Shown piece after piece: positions 11,661 to 23,420 of a stretch of 64,000 nt of DNA. The stretch is taken from the NCBI GenBank assembly GCA_900073065.1, contig FJOG01000044.1, forward strand, positions 122,784 to 186,783. Reading direction: 5' to 3'. Position 1 is the stretch's first letter, and each line of letters starts with the position of its first letter. The notes beneath the pieces were generated by a model. That model saw only the letters and a list, made by a program, of their open reading frames with translations, did not search any database and had not been told where the DNA came from. A program made the position numbers and the translations under genes. This stretch comes from Phialocephala subalpina. Taxonomy: Eukaryota > Ascomycota > Leotiomycetes > Helotiales > Mollisiaceae.

Positions 11661-13503
11661 TCATTGTATACTTTCTTGCCCGGTTGATTTCCCCCCTGAT
11701 TCTTCCTCTGGTTCTTCCTCCTCTACTTCACCCATGATCCGTGCTGCATCTGCCGCGTATTTACATCGTTTTCGAATCGCTGGCCCGTATTTGAAGAACA
11801 GGAAGGGGAAAGGAACGCATAGAAGGGAGAGAAAAGCCGGAATTGATGAGGCCCAGTGAATGCCTAGATTGGTGAACCTATAGACATAATTAGGTCAGCG
11901 GAGAGAATGACGAAAGGTGGCTCGGAAGCTTACATATAAGTAGTGAAGAGGGGGAACACTGCACCAAAGACCGAACGGAGGACACTATTCGCGGCTAGTA
12001 CTGAGGCCGTATATATCGTGTAGGCGTCAACAAGGTAGTTTATAATACCGAGGAAGACCAGAACCATTCCAAATCCAAATGGGACTGTGGCGATGGTGGA
12101 AACAATCCAGTGGATTGATGGGTAATTCGTCCATGCGAACCTTTAACAAGAGAGTGGATTAGAAAGTGCAAATATAATGTGATTTGGAACGAGATATAGT
12201 AAGAGAACTGGGCTTACCAGAATAGTCCCAGTGGGAGAAACACCGAGCCAACCATAACAGGAGGAAGACGTTGCTCAGGCGGTGCCCGACCACCAGTTCT
12301 CTCAGCGGCTCTGATATACCTACACATCTTCAGTAATTTCCCTGATCTAGGCACTGTAAGATATACCGCTTATTCTCAGGAATAGTATATATAATGGCTG
12401 AAATCATACCGACGGCCACGCCACAAAAAGGTAGACCTCCGATGCCCGAACTCCAACCCCGATCCTGCTGGAATACGATCGGAAATGCTGCGAACATCAT
12501 ATATAGAGTCCCATAAACTACATCCGATGATCAGCCAAGGCCACGGTCAGAAGATTCCAACAAGTGCATGCTCGGGGATTAAGAGGTACAAACCAATTGC
12601 CATATAGGTTGAGAGCAAGAGTACAATAGGTTCACGCAAGAGGAGCGCCCAGGGGCGCGCCAAGGCAGTTTCAAAAACTTGACTGGCGGTTCTGTTCTTC
12701 ATGTCGAATTCCAACCTACTCTTATATATTCTCCCTGTGATATTGCTTAGCTTCTTCGCACGCATTGAAAGTAAGACTGGCGCGTATGTCTCTGGGACCA
12801 TGAGGGTGCACAAGATCCACATAACGCCAGAGAAAATAGCCATCAACCCTATAATCCATCTCCATCCTTCAGTCTCCCCCAGAAAGCCGCCTACGATAGG
12901 CCCGAGGGTTGGCCCAAGAAACGGAGCAGCAGCGAAGAGAGCGGTCGCTAGCCCACGCTGCTCCGCTGCAAATAGATCCGCAATGACACCTCCGGCATTT
13001 GTCAGGGGACTTGATCCGAAGGCACCAGCGAAGGCCCTCAGGGCGATGAGTGTTTGGATATTCTGGCTTCCAGCTGCACCGGCACACAGGACGGTAAGAA
13101 CTCCATAGGTGGCTATGAACACAATCTGACGACCGTACAGTTCTGAAAGAGGCGCCCAGAGTAGAGGACCGATAGCGAAGCCTAGGACGAACAGTGATAC
13201 GCCAAGCGTGGCAACCTCTTGGCTGACGCTGAACTGTTGCATAATATGCCGTATGCCACCAGTGTATGCAGAAGAATCAAATGTGACCCCAAGCGTGGCG
13301 ACGGCGACGAGAATGGTAATGAACCATTTCCCCCAGATCGGGAAGTTGCGTGGATTTCGAGGATCATTGTGTAGAAATTCGACGATATAGGGGTCCTCCT
13401 CCGTGCCAGATCCTGAGTATTGGTGCTCGAGTACTTGAGGGGTGATATGCGACTGTGATACGACAAGCCGCAAATGTGCCAGAAAAGGTGCTTCTATGGC
13501 CAT
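11661..13503 (-). CDS. MFS drug:H+ antiporter (DHA1-like)
   Basis: Exons in transcription order: 13503-12594, 12517-12367, 12319-12218, 12140-11934, 11877-11661; 528 residues, all phases consistent. The N-terminal cytosolic part carries [14 protein letters not shown], usual in fungal polyamine/drug exporters. Multiple membrane spans follow. Between spans 2 and 3 is the MFS loop ([18 protein letters not shown]), and the antiporter-type motif [13 protein letters not shown] marks span 5. The second half resumes at [17 protein letters not shown]. The tail is acidic ([10 protein letters not shown]). Intron 1 uses GTTTGT; the GTACCT three bases later breaks frame. Likely exports toxic small molecules at the plasma membrane. 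The Zn2Cys6 gene lies convergent downstream. Confidence 0.9.
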
Positions 13504-14613
13504 TTCGATCTCGATTGGGACTTTCCTTCGCGGCGGTGCTATGAACAGAGAGAAGAAGTATACAAGACAGATGAGGTCGATAAATAGTGCCTCGGCCTGG
13601 GGGATTAGCCTAAGTAATCAGGAGGCAGCTCCGTTGCTCTTATTGAGGATTGATGGGGTGTGAACATGCGGAGGGGAAGTTACTTGCCCACCTTCTTTTT
13701 GCATTCCTAGTTTTGCAATTCGCGGAGCCCGCAGTGGAGGTGCGGACTCCGCCCATTAGGACAGGATCTTTGCGGCCCCACTTAGCATTTGTGCTCTGCA
13801 TAATTTTTATTGTACTTTGTTTAGTATTCAACCCCTTTTGGAATCGTCGGTCTGATAGAAGTGAGGGCAGAACCAGTATTACCCTTGGTATGGGTCAGGC
13901 ACGAACGCGGCATTGTTATGCAATATTTGAGACACAACATCGAGGAGTATTATATAACACCTGGGCATGAGATCCGCAACGCTATATCTGTGGTCCATCG
14001 TCTGGCTGGGTAAGGCCTCCGATGGTCCACGTCCAAGGGGTGATCTCATCAGGAGGAATAAAATGGTCCATATTGAGGAGATGATCCATCTCCCCGAGCC
14101 TGAGGCCGCTTTGAATTTGTGGGTCCTCACGTGATGGCGGTGGCCGCATAAACCAGCGACCGAGGCCTCTGAATTCGGCGACCATCGCACCTGAACATTG
14201 CGTTTGTCCGGAAATTACTTTGGATACAATTGTTGTCAAACAGCCGGGGAAGATCGCAGCATATATACCAGTCGTTTCGCTCGTGTCTGGAGAATTCTGT
14301 GCATACAAGCGTGTAAAGGATATCCGGTGGCACATCAGGAGGTATGAATATATCGCGGCTTGTTAGGTGCTTCAAAGTATTGCCCCGACTTCTTTTTGAG
14401 CGAGCAAGGCGACTAGCCCCAGATGATTATGAGCATAAATTTCTGCAGCTGGTAGGCCTTAGCATTTGCAAATCGATGAGAGACGGTTCTTAAACCACCG
14501 AAGAAAAAACACTTGGGACGGTGGTAGACTTCTTGTTGTAAGTTACTCGTCATTCGCCGGAGCCACGCAATTATCTTGCCTCCCCATTCCAAAACATCCA
14601 TGAAAACGTCCTA
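13504..14613. other. Intergenic; possible eroded coding fragment
   Basis: Minus-strand frames at 13982-14335 and 14413-14601 look protein-like in places (RWFMRPPPSREDPQI; SRDIFIPPDVPPDIL), but I could not join them or name a family. They may be a decayed gene or noise. Confidence 0.3.
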
Positions 14614-16156
14614 TTAGATCTTTTGTCCTGGGAAGGGACGGTACTTCAGTCCGTTCTGATCACACCACTCTTTAACATACTTCAACCAAGGTTCTATCCA
14701 TACATTAGTTTCCAACCATATACCGGTGGTGATCTTCACTTACTGCCAGTAACCATAGCGTTGAGGATTTCTAATTGCCGTGGGATAGCACATGTATAGC
14801 CCTGACGCCATCCTGTGCAGGCATGCATCATCATTATCACCATTTCTTGTAAAAAGAGGTGATCCAGTGGGTTCCGATTGACGAAGCATTGATGGACGAA
14901 CTCCAAGCCCCCACCTTGTACGGTCCAGTAAAGATTGTAGAATTCTTCAAACTGGTACCAAAATGAGCTAACCGCATGCATCCAATATAAACGGTCTAGG
15001 GGGTTCCTAGAATTGATCCCTCGAGGTATGACCGTAAAATTGTACATATTATCATGGAACCATTGCCAGTTTACGTGTTCCATAAACAATTTGATTATGA
15101 TCTTCAACTGGTCTGTCGTAAGCCGGTAAAATTCGTTTCTGCCTTCGATTGCGCTTCTATCTCCGAGGTTACCAGAAGCTTTCTTGAACGCACTAGGGTC
15201 TTGTTTCAATGTGGGACCCAAAGAGCTTCCTTGTATTTGTGAAAATGATTTAACCTTTGACCCTTGATTTGAGGGGGATATTGAACCTGAGTGTGATTTC
15301 GTTCCTTGCCTTAAGCCTGAAGCCCGCTGCGAGTTTGGAAGTTGCGGCTCAGATGAGATTTGCGATTCTTTTAGAGATTGTAAGATGATTTGGGATGCTC
15401 TTTGCGCCATTGTTTTCTGAGATGTTCTTGCTCTTGACTGTGATCCAACTTGGGAGCCGACTATTCGCCATGGTGATCCAGCTTGAGGAGTCCTCATCTG
15501 GGATTGTGATCTTTGCGAGGTTCTAATTTGTGGCTGTGACTGTGATCCAGTTTGAGATGAGCGTTTCAGCGATCCTGTGTTCGTTCCGGAAAGGCCTCCT
15601 TGCGTTTGTGAACGTTGTGAGCCTCCCTTTTGCGACTGAGATGCTTTCTTTGAGCCTGACACATGAATGTTCTGCTTTGACTGCAATAATGGCCTTGTTG
15701 GGCCTCCAGAGACTAGTTTGGACCTCGAAGCTCCTGAGTTCAATTTCATAAGGCTCTTCAAAGAGGATTTGAAGTCAGATAGCTTGACGCTTGGTGTTCG
15801 TGCTTGCGAGTGATTCGAATCTAGCAGCCATGGTGCAATCTGTCCGGAAAGAAGCGTGACACCAGAACTAGGGTGGAAGGATCTTGGAATTCTCTGGGAT
15901 CCTTTATGCCCTGAACCTGGAAAACGTGTGAATTTTCTTCTCTCATGTCGGGCAAGAAGTCTTGTCTTCTTTCCAAGACCAGACAATCGAGGTGAACCAT
16001 CTTCTTCTTTGTCTTACCTGTGACGCTTGGTTCAGATCTAGAACTTCCTACCCTGCTTGGTCTCTGGCTTTCAGCTTTTTTTGCGCTCTTTCCTAGCTCC
16101 TTGGTAGCTTTCTGCTTCTTTTTTTCTTCCTTGTCCTTGCCCTTTTCATTGCCCAT
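14614..16156 (-). CDS. Ser/Gln-rich protein of unknown function
   Basis: Three exons: 16156-16018, 15916-14744, 14693-14614; 463 residues. Intron 2 has a textbook GTAAGT...CTAAT...TAG and is exactly 50 nt. The N-terminus is Lys/Glu-rich and charged (KGKDKEEKKKQKATKE). Residues ~100-280 are low-complexity Ser/Gln/Gly with many SQ dipeptides and GSQSQ-like units. The C-terminal ~180 residues are a folded-looking aromatic domain, rich in Trp/Tyr/Phe, with two near-copies of NPLD(R/H)L (NSRNPLDRLYW and VNRNPLDHLFL). The end is GLKYRPFPGQKI. No family recognised. A TATATAA lies ~145 bases upstream. The SQ density could offer kinase sites or a prion-like, phase-separating segment; this is inference. 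Confidence 0.75.
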
Positions 16157-16297
16157 GGTGAACTTGAATGCTTGGTATTCGAGAGGGTGTCGCGCGGCTA
16201 ATTCTCGTGTTGAGCGAGTTGTAGTTGACTTCTGGGTCTCGATGTACAGGAAAATATTCGAGGACTGGAGAGGAAAGATCAAGGTGTGGTCGGGCTC

Positions 16298-16312
16298 TTT
16301 TATATAATACGA
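16298..16312 (-). promoter_or_regulatory. TATA-like element for the Ser/Gln-rich gene
   Basis: TTATATAAAAG on the minus strand, about 145 bases before the ATG at 16156. Position and sequence fit a core promoter; untested. Confidence 0.35.
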
Positions 16313-16954
16313 TCTTACCCGTGAATCGAATCCTAACTTCCAAGCAATGGCAGATACTAGAAGTGGCTTGGGCCAATGAACAACGACTTCACTCCATGTG
16401 ATTAGGATATAGCATTCATTACATGCACAAGAATGGATACTATTGATCCATTTATTGAATGTGTGAATCTATAGTGATGTGTTTCACCTTTATCAAAATC
16501 ATTCACTTGACTCTTCGAAGCCAAAGGCCAACATGATTAACAAGCCTACTCCTGAAACGGATCTTCAGCTCTATGGGAATTGTCTCTATCCTAATTCGAA
16601 AGATTGAAACTCATAAGAATGAGGTGACTGAAAATGTCCAAAAAAATCTTGCTTCTAAAATAGGACTCCTTCATGCTCAATTGACACTAGGATCGGTAGA
16701 AACTGATACCTACTCCCTCAGCATAACCAATGTTGCATACTAGATGTAGAGAACCGCTGAGAAGCTGGAACCATCTTTCGGTCACCGCGATAACGATACA
16801 TTGGCGAGGGGATCTAGTTTAGACAAGGGAAAGCGTGCGTAAAGGGAGAGTAACTCATCCCAATACTCATCTGCTATCTAATATTTTGTTTCCATCTACT
16901 CCCTCCATTCTATCATCCAGCTACCGTCAATGCTAAAAGCTGATATCCATCCTC
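16313..16954. other. Intergenic, no supported gene
   Basis: About 640 bases with no credible frame. Upstream region of the Ser/Gln-rich gene and 3' flank of the 2EXR relic. Confidence 0.5.
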
Positions 16955-17823
16955 CTAGAAGGTAAGGTTTCCATCGTGAACTCTCGATACATTTGCTAGA
17001 ACGTATGTTATTAGGATCACAACCAGTCTTCTCCAATCGGAGACTCGCTCCCCTGAATACCGATAACCCTCTCCGTCGATGTCCTCCTCAAACTTAATAA
17101 CTTTACCAACCCTATATGGGATTGGTTCGGATGTATCATATTTACGAGGATCAGAGACAAGAGTAAACTCATCGAGGTCTTTGATACCGTCAAACTTGCC
17201 AAAACGAAGCCAGACAATCGCCAAAGCAGTGTTGATGGCCAGAGATTTGACCTTGTATCGAATGATCTTTGAGTGGCTTTCACCAAATATGTCCTCAAGA
17301 TGATCATAAAATCCACCACACTCGCGATGTCCAGGTCCAAGACGCCGCGCACTGAGGAAGAGTGTGTCGGCTTCAAGATTCATACGAAGGTCCTCCACGC
17401 GTCGTTCTTCATTGCCAGCGAGGTATAGTTGGAATGGATGGGTGCATAGTGGCAGCAACTATCCCCTAGCTTCGTGACAGACGGTCAGTAGAGTCGGTAC
17501 AGAAGATGCGGTGACACGCCATGAGCCTGCCTTGGTACGTTTGGTCTTTTCGTCAATTTCGATCAAGGGTTTTACGAAGTCTATGATGCGGTCGAATAGT
17601 GGGACCGCAGCATGCCAAATCTTGAGGCGCAACTCGATGGGAAGCGCAACTCGATAGGAAGGTGGGGGAACAGTGTAAAAGTAGGCTCCGCTTCAGGCGC
17701 AGTGATCGAATCTTGGATGTTCGTTGAAGTGGAGAAGTTGTCGTTCGAGGAAGGCATTGTTGGTTCCGGGCGCTCTTGTTCAGCCGGCAAATCGAGACCC
17801 TCAACATTCGTAGTTGTTGTCAT
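16955..17823 (-). pseudogene. 2EXR-domain protein, broken by a 17-bp duplication and an amber codon
   Basis: The frame from 17823 gives a Ser/Thr-rich leader and then the 2EXR signature FTLFPHLPIELR, where it meets a near-perfect 17-bp tandem duplication (about 17626-17660) and shifts out of frame. The +2 frame carries the expected continuation (KIWHAAVPLFDRII ... LLTVCHEARG) as far as a TAG at 17459-17461. After that the domain goes on to its conserved end (NLEADTLFLSARR) and stops at 16955. 2EXR proteins are ascomycete proteins of unknown role. Two independent lesions in one family-matching reading make a pseudogene likely. The divergent NmrA-like gene starts 580 bases away. Confidence 0.75.
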
Positions 17824-18401
17824 TCTGCCGTTGTGGAAGTTTTTTTCTGTTGCGCTGGCTGTGGTTGTTGCCTTTGATGAGCTAGATGTTGATGTTCAAG
17901 GGTATGGAGGAGTTCAGCTGCGCGTCTTCATGCAAGAAACCATCTGCATAAGGATCTTGACTCGTGGGTTGAAGGGAATTGCAAGACTGGTTAGTTTTGA
18001 AGGTGAAGAAGGGCTGTTTTATGCTCCCACAATGCGCTAGTTCCTCGGCTGGAAGTCGTTCACGTGACCCTCCTGCTATATTTACGGCCTGAAAGTATTA
18101 AGTTAAATGATAATCGAAGCGCCATACAATCTGCAAACGACATTTACTTGTACCTAGGCCCAGCGACCATCTTTTGCGATAGAATTGGACGTTACGGTCT
18201 TCGGCCGATTTCGTCCGAATGCTTGGCGGAGTTCCGTGTCTGATAGTCATCGACTTCGACCTCTTGAAAGTTCCTTTCCTTCACAGCTCGAATATATAAG
18301 AACGACGATAGCCGCCCTCATCAATATTTGAGCACTTCCCTAAGAAATCATCAAGATTCACAACATCACAATTCTGAGTCTTTTACCCTCATACCTCGAT
18401 C
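17824..18401. promoter_or_regulatory. Intergenic promoter region with TATA box (18291-18300)
   Basis: About 580 bases between divergently placed genes. AATATATAAG at 18291-18300 lies ~105 bases before the NmrA-like ATG and is a good TATA candidate. No other feature seen. Confidence 0.45.
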
Positions 18402-19358
18402 ATGTCCAAGGTTCTTGCTGTCTTTGGTGCTACCGGCCAACAAGGCAGGTCACTCATCAACTATGTGCTGAACGACCCTGAGCTCTCCCAGAAGTACAAG
18501 ATCCGTGCCATTACCCGCGATGTCAACTCAGAGAAGTCCAAACAACTCAAGGAGAAAGTCGAAGTCGTCCAAGGCGACGTACTCAATCGTGCCTCCCTCG
18601 AGACGGCTTTGACCGGCGCACACACCGTCTTCGCCATGACAACACCATCCTTCGGGCCCGACGGAGTTGATGTCGAGTACAACAGCGGCAAGAATATTGC
18701 CGATGTCGCCGTGGAGATCGGTGTCGAGTACCTCATTTGGAGCACTTTACCGCCAATCGAAGAGATCTCTGGCGGCAAGTTTACCAAGATCCGCCCCTTC
18801 GATGTCAAAGCGAAAGTTGAGAAGTATATTCGAGGTCTTCCCATCAAGAGTGCTTTCTATTCGCCTGGATCATTCATGGAGAATTTCCAGTCGCAGACTT
18901 TCTTAGCTCCACGAGAGGCTCCAGATAGCACATGGGTTATGGCACGACACAACTCTCCCAAGTCCTTGATTCCCTTGATCGACACCAGCGAGGACACAGG
19001 AAAGTTCGTCGGCGCTATCCTCGCTGAGCCCGACAAGTATGAAGGCAAGACGTTTTGCGCTGCCACGGCATTTTACAGCTTGGAGGAAATCTGCGTCATG
19101 TTGTCAAAGTCCGCGGGTAAGACCATTGTCTACAAGCAGGTTTCGGTTGAGGAGTTCAGGAGAAATCTACCGCTTGGAGATGATCCAGTCAGTCTTGATC
19201 TTGCCGACATCTTCGTTGAAGGGCTCAGTTACTATGAGGAGTTTGGCTACTGGGGCGCGAATTCGAAGGAGTTGGTTGCTTGGGCTGTTGAGAATGCGAG
19301 AGGCGGACTCTCTACGTTTGAGGAGTTCTTGGAGGCACATCCTTTTCGACTTGAATAG
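18402..19358 (+). CDS. NmrA-like family NAD(P)-binding protein
   Basis: Single exon, 318 residues. The N-terminus is a Rossmann fold with GATGQQG at residues 9-15, the NmrA-type GxxGxxG. An Arg at RAITRDV follows strand 2, as in NADP binders. The centre matches the atypical short-chain dehydrogenase layout (VFAMTTPSFGPDG; EYLIWSTLPP), lacking a clear YxxxK catalytic pair. Such proteins act as redox sensors that bind NAD(P), or as reductases; which applies here is not shown. Its Met gives a standard four-residue leader before strand 1. It is intact although its divergent neighbour is dead. Confidence 0.9.
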   Translation: MSKVLAVFGATGQQGRSLINYVLNDPELSQKYKIRAITRDVNSEKSKQLKEKVEVVQGDVLNRASLETALTGAHTVFAMTTPSFGPDGVDVEYNSGKNIADVAVEIGVEYLIWSTLPPIEEISGGKFTKIRPFDVKAKVEKYIRGLPIKSAFYSPGSFMENFQSQTFLAPREAPDSTWVMARHNSPKSLIPLIDTSEDTGKFVGAILAEPDKYEGKTFCAATAFYSLEEICVMLSKSAGKTIVYKQVSVEEFRRNLPLGDDPVSLDLADIFVEGLSYYEEFGYWGANSKELVAWAVENARGGLSTFEEFLEAHPFRLE

Positions 19359-20346
19359 ACGGAGAGTTTGAGCAATACTAGTAGCTGGATTTGTTACTGC
19401 CGGATGGAGGAGTATGGATGACAAGCGAAGTTAGGAGGATTGAGATCACTGAAAATGAAGTCAAGTTCGACTGACAATATGCCCATGCTGCTTGTGACTG
19501 AAATGTGAAAGAACGAATCATGCTTGGCGCTTGGAAGCTCGTGGGGCAGTAAGAAACTTGACGGCACTCTTTAGCTTGCGCGGATAGGAGTCCAAGAACG
19601 AAACTGAAATTTCTTTGGCTGTGGCGTGGAACTCGTGAACTTCAATGACACTTAATTAACTTGTACCCTTCATAGATAGCATTCAGTGAGCTGACGGGAC
19701 GTGTTTTCCTGTACACCGGGCACGCAAAAAGAGTAAGGAGACTAAACGCCACCATCGAAGGATCGGGTCACGTGCAGCTGTCTGTGTCCGATAACTTGAC
19801 ACTTGGCAATCCTGACCGGAAAAATGGATTCATGTAAAATGGAACACTGTTGAGCATATTCCATGTCAAATAAGAGCAATGGTGGGAATTCGTTGCCATC
19901 AAGCATTAGGAGAAGATAATCTTGGAGGCTTGAAAGGCGAGCACCCTAATATAAATAGCCATCTCCACCTCGCTTATCCCTCCACACACATTTCATACAC
20001 TAACCCGCATGTGATTCCACTTGGCTGCCTTTCTAATCCACTTTGACTCCACTCTCGTTCCACTTCCCCGCACCCCATTCGCTGGTGGGTCACGACCCCG
20101 CACATGCCGACCAATGAAATCCCTCGCTTCCGTCTCATATACGTGCCCAAACAGCAACAAGATGATACCTTGTTTGGGATGCTCAGCTGTTACACTGGGC
20201 GCTTATATAAGGAGGCTGCGCAATCAAGTACCCCTCTCGTACCTCCTCTTCTCCTCTTCTTCAACAACATCTCCTCCTGCATCGAAATCTTCACCATCAA
20301 CACCTCATTATAATTGCTCAATTATTCACGAAAAACATTAGCAATC
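19359..20346. other. Intergenic with TATA box (20204-20210)
   Basis: About 990 bases. CTTATATAAGG near 20203-20212 lies ~140 bases before the next ATG and is followed by a pyrimidine-rich leader, typical of a fungal core promoter. No gene seen. Confidence 0.45.
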
Positions 20347-20755
20347 ATGCTCCCACACGCACGCACAACCACCAGATCGACTGGCCTTATCGTCGGGCTC
20401 GCCGGCACGGCTTCCGCGGCTCCTCTCCTCTTCTTCCTTCCTGGCTTCGAGGAACGACTTGCTACTCAGGCTGCCAAATGGGGACCACGATGGACGAGAG
20501 GCTTTGCGCATATGGAGAGGGGTGTTCAGCATTCGGCGTCGAGGATCGAGCCTAGGGTGCAGAAGGGTGTCAAGGTTGTTGAGCCGCCGTTGAAGAGAGC
20601 TGCGTTGTAAGTTCTTCTGCGTCCTCCACGCCTTACTTGTCTTCAAGATGTATCGATTGTGACGCATGATGCTGACAGCTATCTTCGATTGTAGAATGAT
20701 CGATCGAAACATCAAATCGAGCATCAACAGATGGGCACCGAATGCGAAGAAGTAG
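20347..20755 (+). CDS. Small basic protein of unknown function
   Basis: Two exons, 20347-20606 and 20695-20755 (88-nt intron), 107 residues. An upstream in-frame Met at 20314 exists, but the inner Met opens the hydrophobic segment at ~12-33 (STGLIVGLAGTASAAPLLFF), which could be a membrane anchor or a mitochondrial presequence-like region. The rest is basic and amphipathic (RIEPRVQKGVKVVEPPLKRA) and ends RWAPNAKK. No family recognised. The exon 2 reading frame and strong promoter context support a real gene. Confidence 0.55.
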
Positions 20756-21104
20756 ATGGACGATACCCAAGGCAGAAGTGGTGGAGGCATATTATACTTA
20801 GACGCATATACGTACTGGCAGGCATAGAGTTGCGATGCATTAGATGGTAGATAGCATACTGAATGAAGCAAGCGTTGACTACGACTCCAATGTTGTTTTG
20901 ATCCAGGTTCGTGATGGAATGGCCTCCTTCCCAGTTGGGAGTCAGGTATGTCGAAGCTTCACCGTGCTGAGTAAGCACTCAGCACTAGCAACAGGCACAA
21001 AGCTCGCTCTTTCCAGTTACAACCTTCCTTTATATTGAGCCCATATTCCCGTTGCTGCAATCTCATCTCATTGTCAAAGCTGCCAACGAGTACTCCTAAC
21101 TGTA
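20756..21104. other. Short intergenic region
   Basis: About 350 bases. Pyrimidine-rich just before the EthD ATG. Nothing else seen. Confidence 0.5.
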
Positions 21105-21738
21105 ATGTCTTCGACACACATCCCTCAAAGCCTCATCAAGCGCAACCCCGCCCTGACACAAGAAGAATTCTCCCACCACTGGTTCACCAAACACGCACCT
21201 CTCGTCGTCCCCATGCTTCTGCATTCGGGAATCTTGCATTACGAACAGGCGCGTGGCTCATCTTCTTCTATGTCTTCCGTTCTCTCCTCTTTCCAGTATC
21301 CATTCGCCAGCCCCCACTTCTGAATCCGTCCATCATCCGCATCACAGTTTAGGTTGTACATATCAATTAATTCATCTACAATAGATTCACGGCCCACTCG
21401 CACTCACCAATCCCTCCTCAACTCCAGACATTGAAATCACCACCTTCTCGGGTGCAGCATTGATTCTTCGTCCCGAAGCTTTATCCAACCCTACCCTGAC
21501 TCCGAAATGGAAGCAAGATTACTACAACGACATAGTTCTCGCTGACGAACTTCGATTCCTGGTTTCAGAAGCAGCGAAACATTACGTACGAGTTGATCCC
21601 GGGACCGTGAAAGGCGAAAGGAAGGTTGTGATTGAGAATGAGAAGTGTCTTATTGATGTGCCAGAGAATGTGTGGGAGGTTTGGAGGGAGTATGAGAGAC
21701 GGGGCGAAAAGGATAAGTGGGAGGAAAGTGAGAAATGA
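21105..21738 (+). CDS. EthD-domain protein (dimeric alpha/beta-barrel)
   Basis: Exons 21105-21248 and 21385-21738 give 165 residues. The first half has the EthD pattern FSHHWFTKHAPLVVP ... GILHYEQ. The second starts IHGPLALTNPS and continues with a barrel-like FRFLV/KCLIDVP region. Homologues act in fungal aromatic polyketide pathways (dehydration or decarboxylation) or in ether degradation. Both flanks are phase 0 and join only if the intron begins GC (GCGCGT) and ends ...CTACAATAG. The nearby GT sites (GTGGCT, GTATCC) do not keep the domain in frame. So this is either a non-canonical GC-AG intron or a mutated donor. Which of these applies is unresolved. Confidence 0.7.
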
Positions 21739-22735
21739 ATGTCAACAGTATTGAAATGTGCAGCTCTTTCCATAATGAGCAAGTCCCGAATCTCCCTTCC
21801 CACCGTTCATCTTCCAATTCTCCGAAGCTTTAGGCTAGGCCCCTGGGTAAGCCTGACTGACCTCCGCCCTTGGGCTATTGCATCGGAGCTATGGCAGGTG
21901 GTTGTTTATATAAATTTTGTAAGTGATGATGGTAATCAGTTTAATGGTCACGTGAAGGGCAAAGAGCATCTAGGCCGAGAGCCACAAGGAATTTGTACAC
22001 GGCTCCCGAGGTGTGAATAAACTTGAATCTCTGTAGATTCAGAAAGTTGAAGTTGTCCCGAAGTTTTCGTGCAATTCCCACTGTGATGAGAGTCATTCCA
22101 TGAAGTCACGGGATAATCACGATACAACGACGTCCTGTCCGAACTTGCATTTTCAAGGGCAGAGGCTTGTCCAGAATGCATCATGTCCAGTGGTTATCTC
22201 TAGAAAGTTCGTAACTATTTCAAGTAATAAGGCAAGCGATGCTGGAGAAACAAGTCAGGCGCGAAAAGTTTCTAAGATGTTCTAACGTCGGCAGAAGGTG
22301 GGATATGTTTTGCGAGTTGAAGTAAAACTGCCTGTTCTCAAAAGAGCTACAACTTTATGCAGAACCTAGTTATATGAAGGAAATATGATCCCGCCTCGGT
22401 AGATGCCGAGATGGCAATTTTCAAGTGTTACTGTCGATGCAAAGCCACGTCGGGGGATACACCTCGCTCGCCAAAGCTCAGCATATTTGAAACGAATGTC
22501 ATATAAGCTATCTTTTCTGTATTTGAATGCACAACTCATTTATCTTTCGATTTTGTTCTTCCAACCCATCCAGTCCAGTTAATTGACTCAGTCAAAACTT
22601 CAGCACCTGTACTCATCCAATCCGATATTCTTCAGATTTCCAGCTGCAGCTCAGTGAGTTTGATAACATTCATCCACGCTCAACATGTCGTCATGACTGA
22701 CTATTCAGAAATCATATACTCAGTCTGAATTTCAG
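21739..22735. other. Intergenic, no supported gene
   Basis: About 1 kb of mixed sequence with only short unsupported frames; the last 150 bases are a pyrimidine-rich leader-like stretch. Confidence 0.5.
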
Positions 22736-23101
22736 ATGGAGAACCCTTACCAACGTGACAGGAGTGTGGCTTCTGTGATTGGGTATGTCAGTCCCTGCTT
22801 AGTTGGGAGTTTGATTTTCAACACCTCGTCTCGGCCGTATCCCACTTATTTCTTCATTTACCTCTCGTTCTAGGAGAGTATCAACAATTTGCCGTTTACT
22901 GATTACTGATGTGGGTATAGCAATTCGTCAGTGCCAGCCAATCAGGCACCAATGTTGTTCCACTACTTGAGTGAGAGAGCAACAGTTGTGGAGGGGCTGG
23001 CAAACAATCTGCAAGCTACATCGTTGAGACAGAATGAGAGAGGCATACGGAGAATTTTAGGAGATGTTGACGTTGCCCTGTCATGTCGTGGGGGCCGCTA
23101 G
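22736..23101 (+). CDS. Small unknown protein, two exons
   Basis: Exons 22736-22782 and 22921-23101, joined by a 138-nt intron with GTATGT donor, CTGATTACTGAT branch-like sequence and TATAG acceptor; 75 residues. The product begins MENPYQRDRSVASVIG and has a hydrophilic helical part (ERATVVEGLANNLQATSL; RGIRRILGDVDVAL). No family recognised. It lies ~320 bases from the 3' end of the NLR gene, convergent with it. A spurious frame is still possible at this length. Confidence 0.35.
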
Positions 23102-23420
23102 GGATTGATGGGAGGCGAAGAAGTTAGAGATTGTATAGCAGTGAGGATTTTAGGATATGTGAATTACCAGGAATGTCGTCGATCGAAGATAAGGTAACAG
23201 AAAATCAGGGAGGCTGGGCTCAAACATTTACCTGGAGTCAATATGCATGGGCAGTTACTTGCTCAGCATATTTCACCTTGGATCAGCATGGTTACTGGCA
23301 ACGAAAGTTCATTGCTAGCCTTGTATCCCTGTTGAAAGGGTGTGTCAAATAGTCAATGCGATACTGCCTTCAAGCCATACTCGAGAAACCTGCCCTCGAC
23401 TCGCCATTGGGAGATGGTAC

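Noticed and set aside
8553..13503. Regulator and MFS gene as a proven gene cluster
   Set aside because: They are convergent with 1 kb and an AT block between them; only proximity supports it.
20338..20871. 177-codon antisense frame over the small gene at 20347
   Set aside because: No domain, crosses the intron of the sense gene, and the sense strand has promoter and splice support.
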